Origin: Capsaspora owczarzaki ATCC 30864
Taxonomy: Eukaryota > Opisthokonta > Filasterea
Assembly (NCBI RefSeq): GCF_000151315.2
Contig: NW_011887307.1
Location: forward strand, 354,808 to 418,807
Length of the DNA stretch: 64,000 nt
Direction of reading: 5' to 3'
The notes beneath the pieces were generated by a model. It saw only the letters and a list, made by a program, of their open reading frames with translations. It was not told the DNA's origin and ran no database searches. Made by a program: the position numbers and the translations under genes. Shown piece by piece: positions 34,558 to 48,608 of this stretch; positions within the stretch are counted from its first letter, which is position 1, and each line of letters opens with the position of its first letter.

Positions 34558-37500
34558 ATGTCCACTGGCGGACCAAGCGGTGCCTCCATCGGGGGCCCAC
34601 CGAGCGGGTCGACTGGAGCGAGCCATGCGCTCAAGCCATACGAGCGTAAGCAGTTTATCAAGCTGGACGACGAGCATCAAGCATGCATTCGAAGACGCGC
34701 CGCTCGTCTCAGACCAAGCCTGGCAAAAGCGAGAGAGCACTTTCCAACCAGCTTTTGGTCCTGGGTGGTCTGGTCTGGTCTGGTCTGGTCTGGGCGGGAT
34801 AGAGCGCGCACCGTTGAATCGGAGAGAGGCGCAATTGACAGATCTCGCATTGGAGCTGAGGGGACGGACGAGACGCCCAGGTTCCAGAGCTGACTTGTCA
34901 TTCGGTCTTGTGAATGGGGCAGACCAAACGAGACAGAGACAGCGAGACAGCGAGAGAGCGGGGAGGTGGTGGGATGGCACAATCGAGGCGCAGTTGGCTT
35001 CCGTTAAAGTACGGTTCCGTACGAGCGTGCTCGCCAACTTCAAGATGGAAAGGCAACGATAGGGTTGAAATGCTGAACAACAATGCAGGCAATCCCGCAT
35101 TGGAGGAGCATTTGCGAAACGAAAATGCCCGTGGTGGTCGGGATTTTGCATGTTTCGATTCGTACTCAAATTTGAAACCATTGAATTTGCACTCACAATG
35201 TTCCTCACCAACACGATTCAATCCGATTGCGTGATGGACTTGTTGGTGCTCACCTTTTGCAATCTTTGGATTGGGTTTGCTTCGTTCTTGCAGTGGAGCG
35301 GCCAAAGCGGGTCGAATTGTCAGCGAAACTTGGCATACCGGACTTGTTTCCGCAACGGCGAGATCAGCAAGAAGTAAGTCTCTCTCTTGTTCGATTACGT
35401 TTAGTGCCAAGAAACTCTGGTCGCTTGGATACCAGCACACAATGCGTTTTTGAATCTTCTGAACCGACCCATCACGCTAACTCGTATTTTTTTTTTTTCG
35501 TTTGCTGCATCGCGTGTGTCGTCGAACAGGACGTAATGAATGTAGAAACGCTTGCTAAAGGCTACAACACGCAACAGGCAAAGGCTGTGGACGCAGAGGA
35601 CGGCTCGTGGCATTCGCGTGCCAAAGACGAGCGCATTTTACAACTTGTAAACTCCATTTACACAAGCACTTGAACTGCTACCAATCAAGCCATCCTGCTC
35701 ACAATCCTTGTTTCCCTCCCCCCCCACTCCTCCCACAATCCGTGATGCTCTGCAGACTCTTGACGGGTTTAGGTCAATACGCAAAGCCCGGGCCTCGAGA
35801 GCTCAAATACCCGATCACGACTCGCACAATGTCAAGGGAATCACATACAACCGCGGACCTGGCCAGCACATGACACTCAAAGAATGGTTTGTCGAAGTCG
35901 AGAGCGGGAGCATGACTCCGTCGCAACTCGCCGCGAGCTACCCAATCACCGATCGCAAAATTGTGTGGAATCACTTTTGTGACTTGCGCGTCGAGCAGCG
36001 TTGGCCCATTTCACTCATCACCTGGGTTGTCAAAGTAAGTGATGTCCCACGCGCCTCAGCAGAACCGAGCGAGTCAATGTCTAAACTCATTTCGTTGCCT
36101 TCTCGTTCCCACAGTTCATCTTTGCCTGCGACTACAACGCCACACAAAAAACCGAGTTTCGAACACTGTCGGAAGAGCTTGCAAGTCATGTATGTAGTGC
36201 CACCAAGGCCGCGCTCCAGGAATTTGACAAAATCCCGAGTGCTGTCATGGCCCAAGCCGGTGGAGGCATTCCACAGTCTGCTCCGGGTAGTCTTGCAGCT
36301 CCCGGGCATTCTCCAGCTCCGTCGTCGGCTGCTTTTGCCAAGGGCCGCACTCCGGGTCCCGGTGGCTCGAGCACCGCCGCTGCTGCCCCCGCGGGCACGG
36401 CAGAGCAGGCAATCACCGTCCTCAATTCCCACCATGCGCGATGGCAGTACTTTTGCCGCCTCCTTGTTGCGCTCTACGTGGATGGTCTGGTCGATCGGCG
36501 CAAGGTGTTTGACTGCCTCATTTCGCTCGTAGCTCAGTCGAACGTGCGAGCACTCGCGCTGGTCGTGCCGCTGGTCGTCGACTTTGCAGAGCTCATCGCC
36601 CTCTATCAACCGTTTGTGCGCCACATGCTCACTACCTGCGAGAAGCGCTTGCGCGAGTTTGACGATGCCTCTGCGAACGCCATGTCCGGCGCCGCCAAGA
36701 GCGTGCTGGACAGCCTTCCCGCCTCCCAAAAATCGTCGGCAGTCACGTCACCCGGTCATCTCCTGCAGTCCGGGGTCATGCTGGACGAGCTGAACAAGGC
36801 CACCTCGACGCGATTGATGCAAATGCATCAGTCCTACCACCCGCAAGTCCACATGGCGCTGATTCTGTTAATGCAATCGTTAATCGCTCTTTGTCCAGAC
36901 GCGCAGGTCGCGTACGGTGTTCGCACGTTTGCGCGCATTTCCAAAGTTCTCGTCGGTGCTCACCTCCATGCATCGGGCGACTCGACTTTTAAGAGCTGCT
37001 TCCGCTCCACCATGAGCCAGTTGCAACGGCGCGTTGATTTGCTCTTCAAGTACTCGCAGCTGACAGCCGCTTCGGCGCAAGGCGCACCCGGGCTGTCGTC
37101 CGGTCCAATGACGGCTGCTTCCGGTCTCCGCACCGCGGCCGCTACGGCAGCCGCTGCCGCTGCCGCTGCAGGGGCATCCGGGGCTGCGCGCAACACTGGG
37201 CCTCCTGGCAATGCGTCCTCTCGACTACCTCCAGCCACTGCGGCTCTCCCTGCTTCGGGCGCCAAGTCCTCCTCTGCATCGTTTGTTCCTGCTCAACTCG
37301 ATCCGACTCTGACCTGGCTGCAGCTTGCGGCTTCCAGTACGTCGCCGTTCACACCGCGCGTGGTGCAGGCACTAGAGCTGTATCCGCTCTTGGACGAGAC
37401 TGCGTTGCTGTCTGCTTCATCCGCTTCCTCGGCGTCGCCATCCACGCCTCAGCGGAGCGATATTGCAGCATTGTACCGAACAGTCTTTTATCAGCAACCC

Positions 37501-40500
37501 GAGCCCTCCATCCCCGGCCAGCGACTCGCTGTGCAGCCTCGCGTTGTTCGTGCACTGTGTGAGTGGGCGGTTCACTCCCACGGCGTCCCCGATCGCGAGT
37601 TCTCGCGTGCATTGACGGTGGTCGCTTTGCTCACCCACCATGCGCGAGTTCTCCACTCTGGCAAGACCGGAGTGCTTCCTGCCGCCGAGTCGCAAACCTC
37701 TCGAAGTCTTCCGACCAGCACCGGAAAGCGAAGACATCAGTACACTGACTTTGATTCAGAAAGCCATCCTTCCAAGCAAGTGCGGATTGAAGAGCCCGAC
37801 GGTCGAATCACTGCTGTCGCGACCGCTTCTTCTTCCTCTACTGCAGCAGCAGATGCCAACAACAACAACAACCCACTACTCTGGTCTCTTCCCTCGCTTA
37901 CGTTTCCGTCGCCATTGCAATCTGTCTTCCTGCAGTATCTAGATCACCAATCCATAGAGTGGGCTTCCCTCTTCCGCTCCTCGTCCCTGGACAGAGCGAG
38001 CACCAATCCCATCTCTACAGCTCCGGCGGGAGCGCCACTGCCAATCCAAGACACAATGCGACGACTAGTGCTCTTGTTTTCAGAGCTGACTTCACGGCGA
38101 CTCTTCTCGCACAACGCGTACGTCCAAACGCTCATCTCTCGCGGCGACATGGATTGTGCGATCGAACTGCATCGCCGTCCGCCGTCGGCGCCGCTGACGT
38201 TGGCCCAGCAACGCGCCGTCGGCCATTTTGCGCTCGTGCAGCAACTGCCCGTCGGTCTCGCCCACGCGCTTGATCCCGAGTACTCGAGGCTGGCACAAAC
38301 CTTTTCAGCGAGCAGCACGCCCAACTTCCGCGCACTCTTCAACGTGGACGACCATGCCCAAGATCGTAGCCAGCGTCGCGTGACGCTGGTTGGCGTTCGA
38401 CATGCCGCCGCCGTTGCCTCGAACGAGATTGCGACCACTCGTCTCCATGCCCGCTTGTTGGTCGAATGGCTCAACCGCATTTCCACTCAGGTGCATGACC
38501 CAGCTGTCCAGGCCGCATACGAGCGCAACGAGTCCCACCACATGGCATCGCAGCTGGATCATAAGAATGGGCAGTTTTCGGAGCGAGCACACCTTCCGTC
38601 CGTGTCCCCCGCCTCGCCAGCCATGCTAACAACCCCTTCACCGACCTTTGCCTATTCCGAGCGGCCGAATTCCGCGATGGGTGGATTGGCGATGCAATCG
38701 CTTGGATACGCGTCGGGCTTTGGCATCTCTCCGCCCAACTCGGAGCCCGTCTTGTCCAACGACTTTGGCATGCCGAGCGATGGCGGTCAATATCTACAGC
38801 CGCAATCGGCCTCGCTGCAGTCAAGCGCTCAGCGGCCTGGGTTTGCTTCCTCCCACCAGCACGCCACCGCCATGTTTGGCACCCCCGTCTCCATCGACAC
38901 GCCCCTCGGCACACAGGGTTCGACCGCAGCATCGTACTCGGCCATGTCAGCTGGTCCCGCTGCATCATCTCCGTTTGCCTCACCCAACCCTGCTAGCGGC
39001 GGCATGCACGCAAATACACTGCCACACAGCCACCAGCAGGCTGCATCTGGAGTTCCACTGCAAACATTGCGCACTTCTCTCGCGCACCAACACCATCAGC
39101 GGCAGCGGGCTGGCTGGTTTGCGCGTCAATTTGCAGTGCAGCTGTTGCCACAAATGGACTCGGTGGATGCTTCTCATGCGCCGGCTGTGATTGACTTTGC
39201 TGATGCTTGCGACAAGCTCCAGGACTTTTCTCATCACAACCGCCGGCAGATTCTCAGCTTGGTCATGGACTGCCTTGTCGCGCACATCGACCGCGGGCGG
39301 CTGCTTTCATCGCCGCACCAGCAGCAGCAGCAGCAGCAGCAGCACCAGCAATCGCGGCTGGGCGCCACCGCCGTGTCGACGGCGCCCATCGTGCCCGGAG
39401 GCATTTCTGCATCTGCCAACCAGCGCGCAAAAGCGACCGCTTCATCGTCCGGTCTTGTGCCAGAGACGCTCGTTCGTCGGCTCCCTTGGCTGGCTCCCGA
39501 GCAGCTTTTCGAGCTGGCGCGGTTGTGTCTGCATCTTGGCTGTCCCGACTTGCTGTTGCGCTTCTTGCTCCTCATCTCCAACCCGCAGCTGGCCGCGCAT
39601 TGCTCCGTCCAACTTCTGGCGGGCATGTTGGCGCTGGTCGACTCGCTGCCGCTTTTGCGAGACGCTTCACCAGAGCTCATGCAGAACTTGGCCCTGTCTC
39701 TCTTTGAGGCTTTGCCGTCGCTGGTCATGACCGAGACTGGCACGACCGCCGGAGCAACTGGCTGGGTGGCAACCTGCAGCGCCACAGAAGTCGAACTCGC
39801 AGCTGTTTTCCCGCCCGCAATCTCGCCCATTCTCTGGTCTGCTCCGCTCGCCCGACACGCAGCCCGGTTTGTGGAGCGTGCCATTGCGTTTGAGCCGACT
39901 CTCGGGGCGAGTTGTCCTCAGCATGCCAATCGGCTTCCAGCGGTGCTACGGTACGGGTCCTCGACAGCTCGCTCATCGCCCGGCGCGCTTGACTCATCGT
40001 CCACCTTGTCTGGCGGCGCAGTGCCACCATCAGGCGTCCACACTATGGCTGCTCCCTCGGGCGTGCCAGGAAGTACCGCCGAGTCAAACTACTCGACAGC
40101 CTTGTCTTCGACGCTGCTCGAACACATCCGCCGTAGCCAGCCCAGAACGATTGACACTGTGGCGATCGTTCAAGAGCTCACTGCTGCGGGCCGCAACGTG
40201 AACAACCTAACGACCGCTTTTGTGCACCAAGTGTTGCTCGTTTTGTCTCAGGCGGCCGCTGGTCCCACTAGTAGCGCTGCTGCTGCGCTTGACGAGCCCG
40301 GCGCCTTCCGCAGGCCTACTCCAAGTGCCTCGCGGCCTCAGAACTCGTCCCCGTCCTTCCTCGATGACCCGAGCTTGGCTCCAGAACCAACATCCGTCGG
40401 TTTTGTCGCTTCTCCGTTCCCCACCACCCACTCTGGAGCAACCCCAGTCGAGGCGCTCAGTGACCCAATGATGGATGACTCTGAGGCACACAGCCAGCCA

Positions 40501-40568
40501 ACCAGTGCCACCATCAACAATAGCGGCAGCTTGAACCACCCGACGACCACCAGCACGAGTCGAGACGA

Positions 40569-40600
<32 letters not shown>

Positions 40601-43434
40601 ACTCTGGAATGATGATGGACACCACCCCTGCGGCGCCAATTCGACGCCATGTCGTTTCCTCGCGGCGAGGGCACCGCCCGCCGCATGTCATCGCTGCACT
40701 GGCTGATGGCGCTGACTGGGCGCAAGTCTTGTGTGAGCTCAGCGACCAACTCCCCATCGAGTCGAGCACCACACAGGTTCTGGCAAGCTTGGTCGGCGTG
40801 GCTGCAAAGCTGGCGCCACCCAAAGCCGCCACGCCAACATCCGCACTTACCGCCATGATGGGAAACACGCAAAGCGCCAGCCATCCGCAGCCCGTCGCCG
40901 CCGACAGCAGCAATGCGGGTACCAGCAACTCTGCCGGTCCAGACTCGTCCAATCCGAGCGTGCTTGGAGCAGTCGAAGCGAGTCTTGTCGTCGGTTTGTG
41001 TGCGCGCGGCGTCTTGAGCGTCTCGCGTGTGGTTGAAGAGTTTCTCCTTCCTCGAATGGCAACGCTCGTGGAGCAGCTCACCGCCGCCGCACGACGCTCT
41101 TCCAGCACAGTTTTGCTGACCACGTCTGGCAGTGGCGGTGCTACCTCGGCATCGCATGGCGTTTCAGGTGTATCGTCGCCCGCTGGCGCGTTGCCGACAC
41201 CCTCGCGGCTTCCCTCGGCTGCATCGTCCTCTTTGGGGCTGTCCAGCTCCACCAACATGGCCTCGCCCAACTCGATTTCGTCTGCACAGTCGCTGGTGGG
41301 CGCGCGAGGAGGCCCGCCGAGCGTTTCGGCCCCCACTGCTTCCTGGGACATGGATGTGGACGACACCCAGTTGGGCGCGCAGGTCCATGCACTTCTCGCC
41401 TTGACTGTCGCTCTCTTTGGGGCCGGCAAGCGGGATGCGACCCTGGAGGACTGGACGCTCGGACAAATTGTCGTCCTTCATGGTGGACTCGCGGCAGTCC
41501 GTAGCGACCAACTGGCGTTGCTGGCGGTACAGCTCACCTGTCTGGCGCGCAACCACCTGTGGGAAGCGGCGTGCCTTGTTGCACGCGACCTGGTTCTTCG
41601 CCACCCAGTGTTTGATCTGCCGTACGCCCACGTGTCGCGTGCCTTTTCGGCTGCCTTCCTGCCCGCGCTGACAGAGCGCGCCTTGACCCCTTCCGACGCG
41701 CTCACCCTTTCGACGCGCATGCTGCCAAATCAGTCCGCCGAAGAGTACGACAGTCTGGCCATGCCTTCGCTTGCCGGCCTCACCCTCTGGAACATCCCGC
41801 AAGCCTGGCTGCGTACACGGCTGTATGTGCACACGTTGCCGTCCAATACCACTGCGCAACAGCGCCGTGACGTGCTTGATAGGCTTTTCGATGCGATTGT
41901 GGACGGGTTTTCCCACGCTCGGCAGGACCCAACAGTTATTCCAGGTGTTCCGCCAGCGCACTACCTGATTCAGTCGCTCGATCACCCCTGCGTCATGAAC
42001 GGCATTGTCGTGGAGCTGCTCGACTTTTGGCAGGTTCCCGGACGAGATGTGCTGTCGTGCCCGTTGCACCGAGCGCTGCTCACCGCACGCGGGATGGGCA
42101 CCCAGCTTGCGCCGAGACGGTCGCCGGGGCAAGCGCTTGCGTCAGTGTTCCAGCAAGGGCGACAAATCTCACGCTCCAGTGTGCTCGTTCCCTCCTCCCT
42201 GCAAACGAATCAAGCCCCAACGTCGCCTCTGGTCGTTGAGCGCGCGGTCTTTGATCTGGTCATCAGTTTGTTGAAAGCCAGCAGCCTCCGTGCCATCTCA
42301 GCGAGCGCCATCTCTCCGAGCCAGCTGCTCTCGACGCTGCTTGCGCGCTTGCAGTGGCACGTTGAGCAGTGGGAGGCCCATGTCTCTGCGCAGCAGCGTG
42401 CGGGCGCCCAGTCGGCCATTCCGCAGCAACCGGCCCTGGCCGTCATGCATCTCTTCCCGCTGCCGAACGAGCAGGCAATCGACCTGGCCTTGGTCCTGTC
42501 TTTGACGAGCTTCATCCTGACCTATCGAGATTCATCATCCACTGACGACTACTATCATCGCTGGATTACGACGCTCATCTCGGTGCTGCATCTTGATCTC
42601 CACAATGTCCTTTCAGAGATTGGCGATCCCTACACGCAGGTGATTGACATGCTTTCGATGATGTGCTCGTTCGTCGATCCCGTTGAAAATTCCATGCTGA
42701 ACGCCGGCCCGAACGCGGCCGATCTGGCCTCTGGCTCGGGTCGAACGACTTCGCTTGGGCCTACACAACAACACCAGCAACAGCAGCTGCAGCACCAGCA
42801 ACATGCGTCCAACCAGAAGCTCCGGAAGCACTTGAACGAAGAAATGTGCACACTGTTGCCCGAACTGCGCGCGCGTTGCTGCCGCATGTTCCTTGCGCCG
42901 GGCGTGCAAGCAGTTGTTTCTGTTGCCTCCGCCGGCGCGACCGGCAAGGCACAACAGCAGCAACCAGCAGAGCAGCAGGCGTCGCAACAAGCCACTCCCA
43001 CGACTCCCGCTGCTGTGCAGGCGGCGCAGTCCGAATACGTGACGGTCTCGGCCAATCCTCGGCTGCAATTTTTCAAGCCTTGGGAGATTAACGAGGCCTA
43101 TTCGTCCGAATACCCTCTCGCGTGGTCTTGGTTTCACGCGCAGACAGCCGATTTTCGTCCCTTCAACAGTCTCATGCGCCTGAACGCCAAGCACCACCAG
43201 ATCCGCCCGAAGGCTCTGTTGCTGGAAGCTCTGCATCCCACTCTGCTCGCCGCCGAGACCGACCAGCTCATGCTGCAGTCGCAGGCCACCAAGGGCCCGC
43301 AGAATTCTTCTTCCGCCGCCCAAAACCTGGATGAGTGGTTGATGCCCATGGATGTGATTGAGCTGGACGACAAGGGCGCCATTGTTGGGTCTTCTTCCGA
43401 AAGTGGCCACCGCCCCGTCGCGCAATGGGTTTGA
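34558..43434 (+). CDS. MED12: Mediator complex subunit 12
   Basis: Large scaffold of the Mediator kinase module that activates CDK8/cyclin C in the nucleus. Five exons, 34558-34645, 35294-35373, 35530-35646, 35756-36034 and 36115-43434, give 2627 residues (human 2177). The N-terminus carries HALKPYELERPKRVE, then LGIPDLFPQRRDQQEDVMNV, matching the CDK8-activating segment of MED12. The large exon has RWQYFCRLLVALYVDGLVDR, LCEWAVHSHG, FSHNAYVQTLISRGDM and, near the end, FFKPWEINEAYSSEYPLAWS with WFHAQTADFRPF. Long Ala/Ser/Gln-rich stretches lie between the conserved helical blocks. All introns are in the first 1.5 kb; the final exon is 7.3 kb. The first intron (648 bases) contains a GGTCT minisatellite. 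Confidence 0.93.
34767..34792 (+). repeat. GGTCT pentamer minisatellite in MED12 intron 1
   Basis: About five consecutive GGTCT units lie inside the first MED12 intron. No function is evident. Confidence 0.85.
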
Positions 43435-43738
43435 TTCCCACGAGCTTTGTGATTATCATGACTGTCCAGAACGTTGTTTCAGTATTTTATCAAATTTGTC
43501 AATAACCAATTATCAGTTTCCATCATGCACTCGCTGTTCGTTGTTTTCTTTCATGGAATTTTCCACGACTGGATTTCGTCGGGCCAACTGTTGGTCCGCG
43601 ACTTTTAAAAGAGAAAGAACCAGGAAAAAAACAGACGACCACAAATTAAAACAGTAACTGCATTGATTACTTTGCGCCAGATAACAAATCCAGCAAAAAC
43701 AACGGCACACAAACACACAAAGAAAAAAAACCGCCTCC
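43435..43738. other. Convergent intergenic region (MED12 / POLR3B)
   Basis: 304 bases between two stop codons. A/T-rich, with TTATCAAATTTGTCAATAACC on the MED12 side and A runs near 43720. No gene or perfect AATAAA is seen. Confidence 0.6.
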
Positions 43739-46700
43739 TCAACACGTCTCAAGACGGAGCCGCGGGACAATATTCATCGACTGCAACTCTTGGAACAAGA
43801 GCTTGGACGCGTAGGGGATGCTAAGAATGGACATGGAGCTGGAGGCCTTGCAGTATTGGCACCAGCTTTCGTAGCCGAGAAGGCCACACGCGCGGCAAAC
43901 GTGCACGTCAAACTTGTCGGAGGAGATCATCAGGCGCTCGAGCAAAAGCATGCTGGCACCATAGCCAATCAAGCAGTCGCGCTCCATCTCTCCGAGACGC
44001 AGGCCACCGTCACGCGAGCGACCTTCTGTGGGCTGGCGCGTGAGAACGGCACGAGGACCACGGGCACGCGCATGCATCTTGTCCATCACCATGTGCTTGA
44101 GCTTTTGGTAGTACACTGGTCCGAAGAAAATGTAGGCGGACAGCGGCTCGCCAGTGATGCCCGAGGTGACAAAGTCCTTGCCGGCATAGTTGAAGCCGTG
44201 CTCGACGAGGATTTTGCTCATATCCACGACCTTGTCGCCGCCGAACGCTGTTCCGTAGTGGAACTTGCCGATGAGCGCGCCGGCCTTGCCCGAGAGGAAT
44301 TCCATGAGCTTGCCGACAGTCATGCGCGACGGGAAACCGTGCGGATTCATGATAATGTCGGGGCAGATGCCAATGTCTGAGAACGGCATGTCTTCCTGTC
44401 GCACAATCAGGCCGCAAACGCCCTTCTGACCGTGTCGGGAACTAAACTTGTCGCCCACCTCGGGTCGGCGCGTGGTGCGAAGGAGAATTTTGATCAAGTG
44501 GTTGTCCTCAGAGTTGTTTGTGAGCAAGACCTTGTCCACGACGCCCTCGCAGGGGCCCTTGTACGAGACGTACGCAGGCTTGTACTGCACTGCAGCGTTG
44601 TGGGGGTCTTGGATGGGATTGCTGGTGTTGACGGGAGTCTCTTTGAGCACGAGTGTGCTGCCGTTTTCGACGCGCTCGCCAGGGCGGCAGATGCCTTCTT
44701 GATCGAGCACATCAAACTTGGCCAGACGTGAAGAATCGTCGCGATTGCGCGTGGGCGCAACAATGCGATCCACGAGCATGTTGGGGTAGGTCTTGATGCT
44801 GACGGTTTGCTTGCGGTACACCATGCAGCGCCCAAAGCCTCGGTCGAGCGACGCTTGGTTGAGAATGAGCGCATCTTCGATATCGTAGCCAGAGTACGAC
44901 ATGACGGCAACGCAGGCATTCTGACCAGCGGGCATGTTGTGAAAGTCAATCAGCTCGATGGTTCGCGTCTGCACCATGGGGCGCTGCGGGTAGAGCAGCG
45001 TGTAGAGCAGCGTGTCAAAGCGGACATACTGATTGGCCGCAATAGTGCCGATCGCCTGCTTGCCCATGGCGCACTGGTACGTGTTACGAGGCGACTGGTT
45101 GTGGTGCGGGTAGGGAATGATGCCGGCACAGACACCGAGAATCGTGAAGGGCTCAATCTCCAGATGGGTCGTGTACGGCTTGATTTCGCTCTCGTACATG
45201 GCAATGTTGGCGCCATTCTCCTCGTTGACATCGAGGTACTCGATGAGACCCAGCTTTAAAAAGTCGTCAAAACGCAAGACCTTTTGCGCCAAGCGCTCCA
45301 AGTGCGTGTTGGTGACCTTGGGCCCGTTCTTGTCGACAATAATGTACGGGCGACACACGCGACCACCGTCCGAGGCAATGTAGACGCACCGTTGGCGATC
45401 GTTCGGGCAAATGGACAGGAAGTGTGACAGGCGACCATCGCGGCGCAACATGCGGAAGGCTCGCACAAGAATGGTTGGATGGATGGTCACGCCCAGAAGC
45501 AAACCATTCAAAAACACCAGGTAGGACTCGTCCCGCGTGAGGTCCTCTGCAGAGAGCACATTAATGTCTTCCACGCCAAAGTTGAACGCGAGGCGAGCAA
45601 TGTTGCTCTCCTCGTCGTCGGTCGTGATGTGGGTCATGAGCGCCAAGTTCTTGACCAAGCCGCAGGCCTCGCCTTCAGGGGTGTCGGACGGGCACAGCAT
45701 ACCCCACTGGGAGGGCTGCAAGGAGCGCGGTCCAGACACCTTGCGGGTCTTTTCGAACTGCGAGCTGATGCGCGTCATCATGCCGAGCGCGGAAATGTAC
45801 GACAGGCGCGAGAGCACTTGGGTGACGCCGCCACGATCCATCTTGAAGCGCTTGACCGTCCAGTTGCCGGTCGAGATGGCATGCGTCAGACCGTCGCTGA
45901 TGATTTGCGGTCGGAACTTTTTGACGACGTCGTACTGAGTGGCGCGCTGCTTTGGAATGGTGAGGTCGGTGACCTTCTTGAGCTCCGTGTTAAACTTTTT
46001 AAAGACATCCTCAAACAAGAGCGCGAGCAGTTGTCCGGCCAACTCGAGACGCTTGTTGCCGTAATAGTCCTTATCGTCGACGGGCAGCGCCTCGTTCAGC
46101 GCAAGAATAACGCGGCGGACCATCAAGGCAAGATACAGGCTCTTGGGCCGGAAGTTGTACTTGTGCACCGGGACGTGCGCGAGAATGATGGAGGCCAGCA
46201 GCTCGCGAGCCTCGTCCACTTTGGACTTGCGCGCGCCACCCCAGGCGCGCTTGGCGAGGCGGACGCGCGAGCCGACAAAGTCAAGGGCTTGGTTTTGCGT
46301 GGTGATTCCGTGCTCGATGCTCTCGGCGAAGGTGGCCGCGATCGCCTGCTGGTACATGTCCTCAAATCCAATCATTTGCATGATTTCCTGGTCTGTCTCA
46401 ACACCCAGCGCCTTGAACAGGATGACGACGTTGATGTCTTCCGAGAGCGTGTTGTGCTTGAGGTAGAAGCGACCAGCCTTGCACACAACGTTGGTGCGCG
46501 ACTTGCGCTCTTGGGTGGAGCTCGTCACGGACGCACCAGGAATGCCCTTGCGGTCGTTTTCGATAATCATTCGATTTTTCGACAGCTGCTCCTGGATGAG
46601 GATGACTTTTTCGACGCCCTTGATGATAAAGTAGCCGCCCGGGTCGTTGGGGCACTCGCCGAGCTTGGTCAGCTCGGCGCGAGACTTTCCATGCAGAATG

Positions 46701-47936
46701 CAGTTGGAACTGCGCAGCATGATGGGCATGCGGCCAATAAAGAGGTTGTCGCGGACAATCTTTTGCGAGCCGCGCATGTACTCGACGTTCACCGTGATTG
46801 GGGCGGCGTAGGTCATGTCGCGAAGTCGGCACTGCTGCGGCGCGATCGGAGGCGAGGTTGCGTACGAATAGTACTCTTCTGCGGTGGGCGCGCCAACCTG
46901 AATGTTCGTGTAGCGCAGGTAGAAGGTCGGGTCTGCGTCCGACGTGATGCGATCGTTCGCCTGGACAATCTTTCGGATTTCGACATTGAGAAAGTAGTTG
47001 AACGAGTCAATGTGCTGCTTGACGAGGCCTTTGACTTTGAGGAATGCCGGCACGAGCTGCCACTTGTCCTGCATCAACAAACGCAGAGTGTGAGTGAAAC
47101 CGTACAAACAAAAAAAAGGCAAACAGCAATACAATTTCAACAGCAATGAGTGTGTGTAATGGTTTTTGTTTGGGGACTTGAGCTTCTACGACTCATGGTC
47201 TGAGCATGTGTGTGTGTGTTGCATGTGTGCAATGATGCAAGCAGCGAGCTGGAGCTGATCATGGCGTGCGTGCGTTTGTTGAGCATCCGTTCCTCCCCTC
47301 CTTATATTGGAAATGGGGGAAAATCCACGCTTATTCAAGTGCGATGATGGACGAGGTGGAGCGAGTTGTGGATGGGACGAGCTGACAGGCGACAAAGCGA
47401 GCTCTAATGCAATGAGGGACGACCCCCTTCCCAGTCCCATCTCACCGCCCCCAACTCCTTCTCAACAACAAATGCACACGTCTGTGAGTTGTGACGACTG
47501 CTGAATCAGTGCAGTGGAGTTCTCCCTCAGCAGGGTTTGGGTTGCATTGGAGAAACGACGACGAGAGATCTCTCAACTCAACATGGCGCGCTCTCACTCT
47601 CTCTCACTCTCACATCTCACTCTCACTCTCACTCTCTCGCATTCGCGCCTACGCCATAAGAGAGCCCTTAAAGACCGGGTCAGAGCGTGGCTGGTCTGTC
47701 GCTGTCCGTTCTGTCGCTGTTCTGCTGGCTCTTACCTTGAGCTCCGACACTGGGCGGGTGAGCTGCGCATGCTCGCCGCGTCGCTTGGCCATTGCAATCT
47801 CATCCTCATCCTCGACACGCATCTTGGTCGACGTCGACGTCGATGTCGCTGACGGGTGGTCGGCGTGCGGATGGCTGTGATGGTGCTGCTGATGCTGCTG
47901 GGCACTCGCAGCCGCAGTCGCAGTCGGTCCATGCAT
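43739..47936 (-). CDS. POLR3B: DNA-directed RNA polymerase III subunit RPC2
   Basis: Second-largest catalytic subunit of RNA polymerase III, which makes tRNA and 5S rRNA. Two exons, 47936-47736 and 47068-43739, give 1176 residues (human 1133). Exon 1 encodes a His/Gln/Ser/Thr-rich leader and then [15 protein letters not shown]; exon 2 continues [19 protein letters not shown], the RPC2-specific start. Landmarks are [96 protein letters not shown] and the C-terminal zinc site [16 protein letters not shown]. The RPC2 rather than RPB2 or RPA2 identity follows from the N-terminal block and overall match. The upstream leader is unusual, and a downstream Met (MRVEDEDEI) is a possible alternative start. 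Confidence 0.96.
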
Positions 47937-48202
47937 GGTTGCAAAAAAACGGAGGATTGGAAGAACGACTGCTCAGACAAGACATCAATTCGTCCAATTG
48001 GAGACAAAAATAAAATCAACTGGGATAGGGAAGTGAGGGGAATGGGATGGCAGCGGCAAATGCAACACGATTGAAGCAAAATGGACCGATGCTGAGCTGC
48101 TGAACAGAGATGCAACGATCTTGAATGTCATTCATTCATGCTATTATCATTGTTTGAGGTTTAGTCGTCCTTATTGCAACAGTCGAGAGATTGAATGAAG
48201 CA

Positions 48203-48608
48203 ATGAGCAGCAACAGCAGTAATAGCAATAGCAATGGCAATACCAATAGCGTTGTACCGCCGGCTCAACCGTCGACAGAGACGCCGCCACCACCGCCGCC
48301 GACCAAGGACGAGCTCATCCGCGACATTCTAGACACACAGCAATCGTTCCTCGGTGAAGCTTGCGTGGAACGAGGCGTTGAACGCTGTTCACGCTGATCC
48401 ATTCACTCACCGTTCCTTTTGAAACCCCCCTCTCTGACTATGGACTTTGGCAGACATGACATCCAAGGTGTACGAAGTGCAGCGCGAGATTGCCAATCTC
48501 ACCAACGAAAACCACGTCCTGTCCGAGCTCATGGCAAACTACATGGCATCGTCGAGTTTGTTCCAGCTGCCTGCGACCGCGCTCCTGCCAGGTCCCATCG
48601 CCCGTTAA
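48203..48608 (+). CDS. SCOC: SCOC-like short coiled-coil protein
   Basis: Small protein of the short coiled-coil family, which in animals binds ARL1 at the Golgi and affects autophagy. Two exons, 48203-48353 and 48454-48608, give 101 residues. Exon 1 is a Ser/Asn-rich and Pro-rich leader (with ETPPPPPPTKDELIRDIL) ending at TQQSFL. Exon 2 carries the conserved heptads: KVYEVQREIANLTNENHVLS, then ELMANYMASSSLFQ, close to the SCOC signature around NLMSASSVFQ. The first Met is at 48203; no in-frame Met lies just upstream. Assignment rests on the short coiled coil and its C-terminal SSLFQ motif, so it is good but not certain. Confidence 0.8.

Noticed and set aside
40207-42132. Long minus-strand open frames (300-360 codons) opposite MED12
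   Set aside because: Arg/Ser/Ala-rich shadows of the MED12 coding strand with no known domain.
45479-47149. 556-codon open frame on the plus strand opposite POLR3B
   Set aside because: It lies entirely antisense to highly conserved RPC2 sequence, has no family match, and is expected from G/C-rich third codon positions on the real strand.
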